Shown: positions 45,085 to 53,501 of the stretch, in pieces
Layout of the letters: each line of letters begins with the position of its first letter
Position numbering within the stretch: position 1 is the stretch's first letter
Assembly (NCBI GenBank): GCA_903826575.1
Contig: CAIKEU010000069.1
Location: forward strand, 62,001-126,000
Reading direction: 5' to 3'
Source: an uncultured bacterium
GTDB lineage: Bacteria > Actinomycetota > Actinomycetes > S36-B12 > CAIYMF01
Length of the DNA: 64,000 bases
The notes under the pieces: model-generated
The model's input: only the letters and a program-made list of their open reading frames with translations
Databases searched by the model: none
Told to the model about the DNA's origin: nothing
Program-made: the position numbers and the translations under genes

Positions 45085-45258
45085 CTAGATCTGATCCTTG
45101 ATTGCGTCGGCGGCCGTATCGACCATGCCGTCAGCTGCGTCCGGGGTGACGCTCTTTACTGCTTCGGCTGCCTGATCGACTGCACCGTCAACGGCATCGC
45201 CCATGCCCGTTGCGTTTACAGCCTCTTTGGCCGCATTAACCATGTCATCGAGTCCCAT
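45085..45258 (-). CDS. 57-residue acidic helical protein (antitoxin-like/CsbD-like small protein)
   Basis: ATG at 45258 follows AGGAG by seven bases and the frame ends in TAG at 45085, just before a strong terminator. The peptide starts MGLDDMVNAAKEAVNAT and repeats a short Ala/Asp/Val/Lys heptad-like pattern (DAVDGAVDQAAEAVK, DAADGMVDTAADAIKD). It is acidic, Cys-free and amphipathic. Composition recalls small actinobacterial antitoxin-like (MT0933-type) and stress proteins, but no firm family can be named. Signals at both ends make it a real gene. Confidence 0.75.
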   Translation of the reverse strand: MGLDDMVNAAKEAVNATGMGDAVDGAVDQAAEAVKSVTPDAADGMVDTAADAIKDQI

Positions 45259-45436
45259 ATTCACTCCTGATTAGTGTGGTTTGCGGATGCCGGTTGGCAG
45301 TTGGCCGCCCCTGAGTATGTCGCCTCTTATGAGCCCATGCCACACATTCAAGCAACTTTTGAGGTACCCACAAGGTTGCTCCGAGTGACGCCGCTCAGAC
45401 GCCGGGGCCATCACAGGTTGCACCCCTCGGCAAACG

Positions 45437-46393
45437 CTACGCGGACGTCTCCTGCCGAGTTCGTGCCGACTCGAGCGCGAGGTGCACCGCGCCTGTCACC
45501 GGCGCGGCGGTGACGATCGACAGCGCGGCAAGCGGCGCGCGCTCTGCCAGTGCTCGCCGGGCTGCATCAACCAAGAGAGCGGGGCCGGCGGCTCCGATGC
45601 CACCTCCGAGCACGACCGGCACGGCGGCGCGAGCAAGCCCGAGCCGAGCGAGCAGCGACCCTGCGAGCAAACCAATTTCTGTGCCCTGTCGTTCGATAAG
45701 CGAGATTGCCACGGGGTCGCCAGCGTTCGCGATCTCGACGATGTCAGCTACCCGACCCCACCACAGGGAAGACGACAGTTCCCCCGTGTGCACCGCAAGC
45801 GTTACGTCATGGACAGTGGCGCATCCGGTCCAGCGAAGCAGTGCATCGCGTAAAGCTGTCGGCTCGCCGCGACCGTCCTCCGCGCGCGCGGCAAACCACA
45901 GCACCTCGTCGGCCAGACCGCCCGCACCTCCCCAATCGCCAGAGATGTGGCCGAGGGCCAGTACGCGCGCAGTCGCACCATCAGCGCGCACGGCCACGCC
46001 ATTAATCCCTGTGCCACATACGATAACGGCAGCGTCCGGTGCATCTGTCCCAGCGCGCAGTAGCGCGAATACGTCGTTGTCGACCACGCACGAGCGCGAT
46101 GCCCACGGCATCGTCGACACGGCGGCGTGCACGGCTACCTGCTCGGAGTCGAAATCGATCGAGGTGAGGTAGCAGCCAGCGTGCACGACATCCGTGGGCT
46201 GCACGCCCGCATTCATGAGCGCCGCTGTGACCGCCTCGTCGAGCACCGCGACCGTTGCCTCGATACCAATCTGGTGGTGCGAACACCCGGCACCGCGGCT
46301 GGTTCCGATGACCTCGCCGGTTGCAATGTCGACGACCGCTACGTCCGTTTTGCTACCACCGCCGTCGACTGCAACGACGACCTGTCGATTCAT
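45437..46393 (-). CDS. BadF/BadG-family N-acetylglucosamine-kinase-like protein
   Basis: 318 residues from the ATG at 46393 (ATGA overlap with the GH4 stop). ASKHA motifs: VVAVDGGGSKTDVAVVD (phosphate 1), CVVDNDVFALLRAG, VIVCGTGINGVAVRADG (phosphate 2), LGHISGDWGGAGGLADEVLW, and VVLGGGIGAAGPALL (adenosine). These are the features of bacterial and eukaryotic GlcNAc kinases. Last gene of the binding-protein/permease/GH4 operon, so it probably phosphorylates the imported sugar or the sugar released by GH4. The window's second protein of this family is fused to a SIS domain at 12.2-13.9 kb. Confidence 0.85.
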   Translation of the reverse strand: MNRQVVVAVDGGGSKTDVAVVDIATGEVIGTSRGAGCSHHQIGIEATVAVLDEAVTAALMNAGVQPTDVVHAGCYLTSIDFDSEQVAVHAAVSTMPWASRSCVVDNDVFALLRAGTDAPDAAVIVCGTGINGVAVRADGATARVLALGHISGDWGGAGGLADEVLWFAARAEDGRGEPTALRDALLRWTGCATVHDVTLAVHTGELSSSLWWGRVADIVEIANAGDPVAISLIERQGTEIGLLAGSLLARLGLARAAVPVVLGGGIGAAGPALLVDAARRALAERAPLAALSIVTAAPVTGAVHLALESARTRQETSA

Positions 46394-47667
46394 GATCGAG
46401 CCCACGGTAGGTATGCCTGGTTGCCGGCGAGCAACGCGTCGGTAAGTGTTTCGGCCACGTCGTACTGGCCGACCAGGGGGTGCGCGAGAAGCGCTGCAAA
46501 TACGCGATCGCGACCGCCAAGCGTCGCGGCGTCGAGCGCGAGGTCTTCGTACGCGGAGACGTTCGCGACAAGACCTGCGAAGAGCGGCTCGAGAGGTGCG
46601 GCCGGCCGCGCCACAACCCCGGATGACGACACATCGCACGGCACCTCGATCACCGCATCGTCGGAGAGGAACGGGAAGTGCCCGTCGTTGCGCACATTCG
46701 CCACATGCACTCCGGCGTGCTGCGGCCCGCCGAGCAACGACGCGATCAATGCCACGGCGGCCTCGGAGTAATACGCGCCACCGCGCTGCTCGAGAAGGGC
46801 GGGCTTGGCCACAAGTGCGGGATCCCGGTACATCTCGAGCAGTTCGCTCTCGATGCGCTGCACTTCTTGCGCACGGGTGCCCGTGGCCTTCAACTCACGC
46901 ACAACTTCGTCGTGCGCGTAGAAGTAGCGCAGGTAGTACGACGGCACGACACCAAGACGATCTATGAGCGAGCGAGGCAGTTCAAGCCGCTCGGCAAGGT
47001 CGTCACCATGCTCGGCGAGCAACGCTGGAAGTACGTCGCGACCGTCAACCTCGACGCCTCGGATCCACGTGAGGTGGTTAAGCCCGGCATGATCAAGGTG
47101 CACTTCACCCGGAGCGATTCCAAGCCAGCCGGCGAACAGGCGCTGGAAACCGATCGCCACGTTGCACAACCCCACCGCCCGGTGGCCCTCCTGAAGCAGA
47201 GCGCGAGTGACGATCCCGACCGGGTTCGTGAAGTCGACGATCCATGCATCCTGCGTCGCGCGTTGGCGCACGGCCTCAGCGATGTCGAGCACGACGGGTA
47301 CCGTGCGCATCGCCTTAGCGAGACCACCAGCACCAGTCGTCTCTTGGCCAACGCAATCACACGCCAGCGGAAACGACTCGTCGCCTGCGCGAGCGGCCTG
47401 ACCACCAACGCGCAATTGGAGCAACACAGCAGACGCACCGTCGATCGCGGCGTCGCGATCAGTCGTCAGAGTCAGGCGAGTCGTAGCGCCGCGCTCGTCC
47501 AAGATGCGCTGCGCGAAACCACCCACGACGTCGAGTCGCTCGGCGTCCGGATCCAGCAGCACGAGCTCGGCAACATTGAGCTGATCTCCGAGCCGGGCTA
47601 GACCGTCAACTAACTCTGGTGTGTACGTCGATCCGCCGCCGACGACAGCCAGTTTCATGTCGCTCAT
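46390..47667 (-). CDS. GH4-family 6-phospho-beta-glucosidase-like enzyme
   Basis: 425 residues; ATG at 47667 overlaps the permease stop (ATGA), with a second ATG at 47658. NAD-binding opening KLAVVGGGSTYTPELVDGLARL, then VDFTNPVGIVTRALL, GLCNVAIGFQ (metal-binding Cys) and HAGLNHLTWIRGVEV (metal His). GH4 enzymes use NAD+ and a divalent metal in an oxidation-elimination mechanism and normally act on phosphorylated disaccharides. Here uptake is by an ABC system rather than a PTS, so phosphorylation before hydrolysis would have to come from the adjacent kinase; or this member takes unphosphorylated glycosides. Confidence 0.87.
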   Translation of the reverse strand: MSDMKLAVVGGGSTYTPELVDGLARLGDQLNVAELVLLDPDAERLDVVGGFAQRILDERGATTRLTLTTDRDAAIDGASAVLLQLRVGGQAARAGDESFPLACDCVGQETTGAGGLAKAMRTVPVVLDIAEAVRQRATQDAWIVDFTNPVGIVTRALLQEGHRAVGLCNVAIGFQRLFAGWLGIAPGEVHLDHAGLNHLTWIRGVEVDGRDVLPALLAEHGDDLAERLELPRSLIDRLGVVPSYYLRYFYAHDEVVRELKATGTRAQEVQRIESELLEMYRDPALVAKPALLEQRGGAYYSEAAVALIASLLGGPQHAGVHVANVRNDGHFPFLSDDAVIEVPCDVSSSGVVARPAAPLEPLFAGLVANVSAYEDLALDAATLGGRDRVFAALLAHPLVGQYDVAETLTDALLAGNQAYLPWARS

Positions 47668-48563
47668 CCCTTTACTCCGGTAAGTGTGATGCCCTCGACA
47701 AAGACCTTCTGCGCGAGGAAGAAAACAATGAGTACGGGCAGCATGGCGAGAATCGTCGCTGCCATCGTGAGGTTCCACTGCACCTGGTAGAGGTTGCGGA
47801 ACGATGCGAGTCCGAGCGAAATAGTCCAGCTATCTGGGTTCTCGCTGGTGTAGAGCGTGGGGCCGTAGAAGTCGTTCCAGCAGAAGAAGAACATGAACAT
47901 TGCTGTGGCGGCAATGCCCGGCTTTGCCATTGGCAGGATCACCTTGGTCATCACTCGCCATTCCGAGCAGCCGTCGACGCGCGCGGCGTCCGCGTACTCC
48001 TGCGGGATGGTGAGAAAGAACTGACGGAGAAGGAAAATGCTGAACGCGTCGCCAAGCAGATTCGGCAGGATCATCGGCCACAGAGTTCCAGTGAGGTGTA
48101 GCCGCGTCCACATCACATAGATCGGCACCTGAGTCACCTGCGGAGGGAGCATCATCATCATGAGCACCACCAGGAATGCCGCGTTGCGTCCCTTCCACTG
48201 CAACCGCGATAGCGCGTAGGCCGCAGGGATACTCGACAGCAACATAAAGACAGTGGCGAGTGTCGCGTAGAGCAGCGTATTGCGCAGGTAGAGCAGCATC
48301 GGCGCCTTAGTGAAGACGTCAACGTAGTTCGACGGATGCCAAGTCTGCGGCCAGAGATCACCCGTGAGCGCTTGCTCGCTCGTCATAAAAGACTGCAGCA
48401 CGATGAAGACAAACGGAGCCAAGAACATGATGGCAACTGCGATGCCCACCGAGTGGTCGGCGATGAAACTCAACCGCTTGCGACGCTTTGCCCGACGATT
48501 TCCGCGGGTGTCGATATCGCGGTTGGGCGTGCTCATCGCAGTGGTTGCCGTGACAGCGCTCAT
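47664..48563 (-). CDS. Sugar ABC transporter permease, MalG type
   Basis: 299 residues from the ATG at 48563 (ATGA overlap). A basic N-terminus then six membrane segments; the EAA loop that docks the ATPase is PQEYADAARVDGCSEWRVMTKVILPMAKPG (about 195-224, core EYADAARVDGCSEW). Binding-protein-dependent carbohydrate importer of the CUT1 class together with the gene at 48560 and the binding protein. No ATPase gene is in the cluster. Confidence 0.92.
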   Translation of the reverse strand: MSAVTATTAMSTPNRDIDTRGNRRAKRRKRLSFIADHSVGIAVAIMFLAPFVFIVLQSFMTSEQALTGDLWPQTWHPSNYVDVFTKAPMLLYLRNTLLYATLATVFMLLSSIPAAYALSRLQWKGRNAAFLVVLMMMMLPPQVTQVPIYVMWTRLHLTGTLWPMILPNLLGDAFSIFLLRQFFLTIPQEYADAARVDGCSEWRVMTKVILPMAKPGIAATAMFMFFFCWNDFYGPTLYTSENPDSWTISLGLASFRNLYQVQWNLTMAATILAMLPVLIVFFLAQKVFVEGITLTGVKG

Positions 48564-49546
48564 CGGGTTCCCTCCGCGCCATAAACCAGGCTGCGTGCGC
48601 GTCGAAGCAGAATCAACGTGACGCCGAGTGAGACGGCGAACATCACAACAGCCAGGGCGGATGCGTAGCCAAGGTAATAGTTCTTGAAGCCCATGACGTA
48701 GAGCCACTGGGCGTACGTAAGGGTCGAGCCTTCGGGGTAGCCGAGCAGAGCCGCGTTGCCGCCACCCGTCGTCGCCTGTCCGGAGGCGACGGACGCCGCG
48801 ACGACCGCTTCGGTGAAGTACTGAAGCGCGGCGATAACGCCAGTGATCGCCGCGAACATCAGCACCGGTGAGATGTTCGGCAGCGTGACGTAACGGAAGC
48901 GCTGCCACGGGTTCACGCCGTCGAGTGCCGCAGCTTCGTACTGTTCCTTCGGAACGTCGAGCAAACTCGCTAGGAAGATGATCATCAGATCGCCGACGCC
49001 CCAGAGCCCGAGCATGACCAGCGAGGGCTTCGACAGGGACGGGTCGTTGAACCACAGTGGTTGCGGTAATCCGAGTGCCCCGAGGATCTGATTAACAGGG
49101 CCAGTTGCTGGGTTAAACAGGAAGACGAACGCGAGCACGCCGGCGACGGGAGGTACGAGCGCCGGCAAGTAGAACACCGTGCGGAATAATCCGAGGCCCG
49201 ACTTCAGTCTCGTCACCAATGTGGCGACTGCGAGGCCGAACAACACGCGAGCGGTTACCAGAATCACGACGAGCCACAGCGTGTTGTACGCCGCCTGCAC
49301 AACCTGCGGATCCTTGGTGAACATGAACCGATAGTTGGTAAGCCCAATCCACTTCGGCGGCGACAGCAGGTCGTAGCGAGTGAAGCTCAAGTACACCGTG
49401 TCGATTAACGGGTAGATGAAGAAGATCGCGACCCCGAGCAACCATGGGGTTAGGAACGCCAACACGGTGAGGCGCTGACGACGACGCTTGGCGCGTAGCG
49501 CCGGGCTAGGCTGCCCAGCGCTACGCGCGTCGATTGCGATCGTCAC
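48560..49546 (-). CDS. Sugar ABC transporter permease, MalF type
   Basis: 328 residues, GTG start overlapping the binding-protein stop (GTGA). Six to seven membrane segments with EAA loop VPKEQYEAAALDGVNPWQRFRYVTLP (core YEAAALDGVNPWQRF, about 195-209). Forms the CUT1 pore with the downstream MalG-type protein. Overlaps on both sides show strict co-translation. Confidence 0.92.
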   Translation of the reverse strand: MTIAIDARSAGQPSPALRAKRRRQRLTVLAFLTPWLLGVAIFFIYPLIDTVYLSFTRYDLLSPPKWIGLTNYRFMFTKDPQVVQAAYNTLWLVVILVTARVLFGLAVATLVTRLKSGLGLFRTVFYLPALVPPVAGVLAFVFLFNPATGPVNQILGALGLPQPLWFNDPSLSKPSLVMLGLWGVGDLMIIFLASLLDVPKEQYEAAALDGVNPWQRFRYVTLPNISPVLMFAAITGVIAALQYFTEAVVAASVASGQATTGGGNAALLGYPEGSTLTYAQWLYVMGFKNYYLGYASALAVVMFAVSLGVTLILLRRARSLVYGAEGTR

Positions 49547-50895
49547 GGGGCGGAGCCAAGCGCCAACTGGTCGTTGATCTGCTGGTCAACAGCCTTCAAA
49601 CCGGCTGCAAGGTCATCGACCTTGCCGGCCTGCCAATTCTGCGCAAACGTACCGAGCGTGTCCTGGTATGCCTTGCCACTCGCAGTCGTTGGCGTTGTGG
49701 TGCTGTGCGCATTCGCGAACACATCAAGGAAGGTCTGGTAGTTGGCGTCCTTCTCGAGTGCAGGCGAGGTAAGTGCAGGCGTAGTGGTCGGCACGTTCTT
49801 GATGCCGTTGGCCACCGCGACGACTGAGTCGGTGTCAGTCGACAGGTACTTCACAAGTGCCCACGCCGCCTCAGGGTTCTGAGACCCGCGGCCGATCCCG
49901 ATCACGTTGCCCGTGACGTAGCCGGCGCCGTATAGGTCGGTCTTCGTATCATCCGTCGGGAACGGTGCGGTGCCGTACTCCAGATTCGGCGCCTCGGCCT
50001 TGATGAACGCGTTGCGGTATTCGCCGTCGATCATCATGGCCACCTTGCCCTTCTCGAAGGCGTTGTCGGCTGAGAACTCTTGTCCGAGACCAGCAGTGAA
50101 GCGGGTGAGCTTGTCGTAGCCGTAGAAATCAACGAGCTTCTTCTGCCAGGTGAACATCGACGCCCAGGCGGGATCTGACCCGATATTGGACGTGCCATCG
50201 GCCTTGAACCAGGTGGCACCAAAGCTTGGCGCAAAGTGCGCCGCCGCGTTTTCGTAGAAACCAAAGGTCGGCACAAAGCCGGCGACTTGGATGGCGCCAT
50301 TACCGTCGAGCTTGGTGAGCTTTTCGGCCATGGCAGAGAATTCGGACATTGTCTTGGGCGGCGCGGAGTAGCCAGCATCAGCCAGCAGTTTCTTGTTGTA
50401 GTACAGCCCGTAGGTGTCGGACAGCATCGGCATCGAGCAGCGCTTGCCTTCGAACTGCGTATAGTCACGAACCACAGTCGGGATCTGGTCGAGGTTAACG
50501 CCGTCACGCTTCACATAATCCGATAGGTCGCGCCACGCTCCAGTCGAGCAGAACTTGCCAATCTGGTCGGTCGAATACGACAGAACGACGTCGATTGGCT
50601 GGCCGGAAGCAATGGCCTGAATCGTCTTTTCGTCATCCTGCCCCTTTTTAACGTCCACCTTCACGCCCGGGTTCGCCGCCTGAAACTTATCGACGGCCGT
50701 TTGGATAGCGGCAGCTTCGCGGTCAGTGAAGAAGTGCCAGAACGTAACCGTTCCAGTCAGTTTCGTTGGTGCACTCGATATTGGTGCAGACCCTGCGTCA
50801 GTGCTTCCGCTGGAACACCCGGTGGCGACAAGTGCCAGTCCCGCAGCGGCCGCAGCAATCGCCAACGATCGGCGTCGTCCTCGGATGATGCTCAT
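49543..50895 (-). CDS. Sugar-binding lipoprotein of a CUT1 ABC importer
   Basis: 450 residues. ATG at 50895 with AAGGAGGT upstream, the strongest signal in the operon. Signal peptide with lipobox ALVATGC (Cys about 27), then an extracellular solute-binding protein of family 1: TGTVTFWHFFTDREAAAIQTAV, MLSDTYGLYYNKKLLADAG, GKVAMMIDGEYRNAF. It delivers a sugar to the two permeases. Ligand not readable from sequence; linked GH4, GlcNAc-kinase-like and SIS genes favour an amino-sugar oligomer such as chitobiose. Confidence 0.92.
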   Translation of the reverse strand: MSIIRGRRRSLAIAAAAAGLALVATGCSSGSTDAGSAPISSAPTKLTGTVTFWHFFTDREAAAIQTAVDKFQAANPGVKVDVKKGQDDEKTIQAIASGQPIDVVLSYSTDQIGKFCSTGAWRDLSDYVKRDGVNLDQIPTVVRDYTQFEGKRCSMPMLSDTYGLYYNKKLLADAGYSAPPKTMSEFSAMAEKLTKLDGNGAIQVAGFVPTFGFYENAAAHFAPSFGATWFKADGTSNIGSDPAWASMFTWQKKLVDFYGYDKLTRFTAGLGQEFSADNAFEKGKVAMMIDGEYRNAFIKAEAPNLEYGTAPFPTDDTKTDLYGAGYVTGNVIGIGRGSQNPEAAWALVKYLSTDTDSVVAVANGIKNVPTTTPALTSPALEKDANYQTFLDVFANAHSTTTPTTASGKAYQDTLGTFAQNWQAGKVDDLAAGLKAVDQQINDQLALGSAP

Positions 50896-50896
50896 T

Positions 50897-52168
50897 TCAG
50901 TAGACCTCCTTGTTGGCGGTGCGGGGCATGGGAATGCGTGTTGCGGGTCGAGCAGGGTTGGTGAGCCGGTCGATGGATATGCGTGCGGTGCGGTCTCCCG
51001 CGGCTAGAACGAGGTCGCGTAAGCGTTCGGTGGCGATGGTGCGAGCGCCGGCCAACGCCGGATCGCCCGAGACTTCACTTGGCACAACGGTGCAGGCAAG
51101 ACGGCTCGTCGCGCACAACGCTTTGGTCGTACGGGACGCCAGCGCGCGACCTCCGGCTCGCCCCACCGCGCCGCCGAGGATCACGACGCCGGGGTCAAGC
51201 ACCGCGACGATCACCGTGAGGCCCAGTGCAATCCGACTGGCGAGTTCGTCGAGGAAGGTGCTCGCCCCGGGGTGGCCGTGCTGTCCAGCAACGGCACCGG
51301 AGACGGCTGCGTCAGGGGTGCGGGCGCTGATCCCACGCTCACGTGCAAGACGTAGCACAGCCGCTCCACCGACAAGGTCTTGAAAGTCTGGTCTAGCCGA
51401 ACGGGCTTCGTTCACTGTCGCAGGTACGGGGATGTACCCCACCTCGCCTGCGCCGCCCGCGACACCGCGATACAGGGTCCCGCCCATGTCCGTCGCTAGG
51501 CCGATTCCGGCCGCCAGCCACAGAAGCGACGTGACGCTGCCGTCGTCCGCGGCACCGTGGCGTTCGGCCACGAGGGCAAGGTTTACATCGTTATCGAGGG
51601 TCACGACAACATCGTCATCGAAGGACGCCGAAAGCGAGGCGACGATGTCTGGCACCGTCCAGTCAGGGATGCGGTCGGCATAGCGCACGCGGTCCTGCAT
51701 TGGGTCGTAGGAACCCGGCAGCGCGATGACGATTTCACGGACTGTCTTCACCTTCGTGCCGGCAATTCCGGCGGCTTCGGTGATGAGGGCGCGCGTGGCT
51801 GCAGCTGCACCGCGCGGGAGCTGCGCCCGAGTGCGGGACACACTGCTCATTACGGTGCCATGCGCATCGGTCAGGTCGCACGTAATTCGCGATGGTGTCA
51901 CGGTGAGGGCGGCTCCATGAAGGTGGCCGAGGAGTACGTCATATAGGCGACCGTTAGGACCACGCCGACCGAACGTCTCTCCTGCATCGACAATCAGGCC
52001 CGCATCTTCCAGCCGCACGAGGACCTCTGTGACGGTCGGCTTAGACAGTCCGGTGGTTTCGGCGATGTCGGCCCGCGAACTGGGCCCACGATCGAGCATC
52101 ACCGCAAGCACCGTCCGGTCATTGAGCGTCCGGAGGAGTGCGGGTCGAGCTGCGGACGTGCGCGCCAT
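50897..52168 (-). CDS. ROK-family transcriptional regulator (NagC/XylR type)
   Basis: 423 residues from the ATG at 52168 (AAGGA ahead). Winged helix SSRADIAETTGLSKPTVTEVLVRLEDAGLIV at about 29-59, then a ROK domain: VVTLDNDVNLALVAERHG, LAAGIGLATDMGGTLYRGVAGGAGEVGYIPV, VVILGGAVGRAGG. The Cys-rich zinc motif usual in ROK proteins after GEVGY is absent (only Ala/Arg/Asp there), which hints at altered structure or sugar response. It ends two bases before the sugar-binding protein start, so it heads that operon and probably controls it and the divergent SIS gene from the palindromes at 52185-52214. Confidence 0.87.
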   Translation of the reverse strand: MARTSAARPALLRTLNDRTVLAVMLDRGPSSRADIAETTGLSKPTVTEVLVRLEDAGLIVDAGETFGRRGPNGRLYDVLLGHLHGAALTVTPSRITCDLTDAHGTVMSSVSRTRAQLPRGAAAATRALITEAAGIAGTKVKTVREIVIALPGSYDPMQDRVRYADRIPDWTVPDIVASLSASFDDDVVVTLDNDVNLALVAERHGAADDGSVTSLLWLAAGIGLATDMGGTLYRGVAGGAGEVGYIPVPATVNEARSARPDFQDLVGGAAVLRLARERGISARTPDAAVSGAVAGQHGHPGASTFLDELASRIALGLTVIVAVLDPGVVILGGAVGRAGGRALASRTTKALCATSRLACTVVPSEVSGDPALAGARTIATERLRDLVLAAGDRTARISIDRLTNPARPATRIPMPRTANKEVY

Positions 52169-52184
52169 GGGATCCTTACTTATT

Positions 52185-52214
52185 GGAAGGTTTCCTGTTA
52201 GATTCCGTAATCTA
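52185..52214. promoter_or_regulatory. Paired palindromes between the ROK and SIS genes
   Basis: GGAA-GGT-TTCC (52185-52195) and TAGATT-CCGT-AATCTA (52199-52214) stand side by side 17-46 bases from the ROK start. ROK repressors bind such AT-bounded GGAA/TTCC palindromes. Likely joint operator for the divergent units. Confidence 0.55.
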
Positions 52215-52289
52215 GGTGGCAGGCACGTCCGCGTCAATGATGTGACGCAATTGAACGTGCGCCGTGACACAACTGTGACGGAGTTCTCG

Positions 52290-53384
52290 ATGACAGAAGA
52301 AGAAGCGAACGGCACTTCATCGAACACCGGTGAGGTCTCTGCAGTTCGTGACCTCGGACATGTGATGCGTGCTGAAATCGCCGAACAGCCCGACGTGCTC
52401 GCACGCGTACTCGACCGCGGCCTGGCACCGGCCCGAGAAGCTGCGGACATGATCCGTGGGCGCAAACCTCGCTTCGTTTTGTTTGCGGCTCGCGGCACCA
52501 GCGACCACGCTGCTCTCTACGCCAAGTACCTCGTCGAGGTAAAGCTCGGTATTCCAGCGGGCCTGGCTTCGCCGTCCACGATGACCGCCTATGGCACGCG
52601 ACCAGATCTGAGCGACGTTCTCGTGATTGCCGTTTCGCAGAGTGGCGGTTCTCCCGATCTCGTCGAGACCGCGACCGTCTCGCGCGAATGTGGTGCGACG
52701 GTGCTCGCCGTGACAAATGCACCCGAATCCGACCTCGCACGCGTGGCCGACCTTCATCTCGACGTACATGCGGGCCCTGAACTCGCCGTCGCCGCAACGA
52801 AGTCCTACACCGCAGAAATGCTCACGCTCTGGCTGATGATCGACGCTTGGGTAGGTGGTGATGGTCTTCCGGCGCAGGCAGTCCCCGAGGCAGCGCGCAG
52901 CCACGTGGCACGTACCGGCGAGATGCAGGCTTTAGCGCAGCGATACCGCTTTACCGACCGTATTTTGCTCACTGCGCGCGGCTATTCGTACCCGACCGCT
53001 CGCGAGGCTGCTCTTAAGTTGATGGAGACGTCTTATGTTGCCGCCCATGCATTTAGCGGCGCCGATCTACTTCACGGACCGCTGGCAATGGTCGATAACG
53101 ACCACCCCGTGGTCGCGGTCGTCCCTGACGGTGTGGGCGGTGAGGCGATGAGACCGGTACTAGAACGACTTCGCGAGCGTGGAGTCGATCTCACGGTGAT
53201 CGGTGGCCGAGCATCCATGCCGTTCGGAACTGTCGGAGTCGAGCTCCGTCACGGCCTTCCCGAAGACCTGTCGCCCATCGCGGACATCGTGCTGCTGCAG
53301 CAACTTGCACTTGCTATGGCCACAGATCGCGGTTTCGATCCAGACCAACCCCGTGGTCTATCGAAAGTCACTCGCACGTGGTGA
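52290..53384 (+). CDS. SIS-domain sugar-phosphate isomerase/deaminase (GlmS C-terminal-like, NagB-II/AgaS type)
   Basis: 364 residues from the ATG at 52290 (GGAG seven bases upstream; GTG at 52275 possible). Two SIS domains: FAARGTSDHAALYAKYLVE and VSQSGGSPDLVETATVSRECGA in the first, TARGYSYPTAREAALKLMETSYVAAHAFSGADLLHGPLAMV in the second. The glutaminase half of GlmS is absent, so it should work in the catabolic direction, turning glucosamine-6-phosphate into fructose-6-phosphate and ammonia. Together with the divergent importer, GH4 and kinase it completes amino-sugar entry to glycolysis, although no NagA deacetylase is present here. Confidence 0.85.
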   Translation: MTEEEANGTSSNTGEVSAVRDLGHVMRAEIAEQPDVLARVLDRGLAPAREAADMIRGRKPRFVLFAARGTSDHAALYAKYLVEVKLGIPAGLASPSTMTAYGTRPDLSDVLVIAVSQSGGSPDLVETATVSRECGATVLAVTNAPESDLARVADLHLDVHAGPELAVAATKSYTAEMLTLWLMIDAWVGGDGLPAQAVPEAARSHVARTGEMQALAQRYRFTDRILLTARGYSYPTAREAALKLMETSYVAAHAFSGADLLHGPLAMVDNDHPVVAVVPDGVGGEAMRPVLERLRERGVDLTVIGGRASMPFGTVGVELRHGLPEDLSPIADIVLLQQLALAMATDRGFDPDQPRGLSKVTRTW

Positions 53385-53463
53385 ACTCAGTCTGGCGACT
53401 CACACACTAAAGACGCAGACAGATTATGAAACAGACTCAGACCTGTCAGAGGCCAGATTTGAT

Positions 53464-53483
53464 TTAGTTGATGAATCAACTAA
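53464..53483. promoter_or_regulatory. MarR-type palindrome in the MFS gene promoter
   Basis: TTAGTTGAT-GA-ATCAACTAA is a perfect inverted repeat with 9-bp arms, 18 bases before the MFS ATG, overlapping TTGATG and followed by TATGGT/TACAGT -10-like hexamers. It has the layout of MarR-family operators. No MarR gene lies in the window. Confidence 0.75.
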
Positions 53484-53501
53484 GTATGGTACAGTCCGGC
53501 C

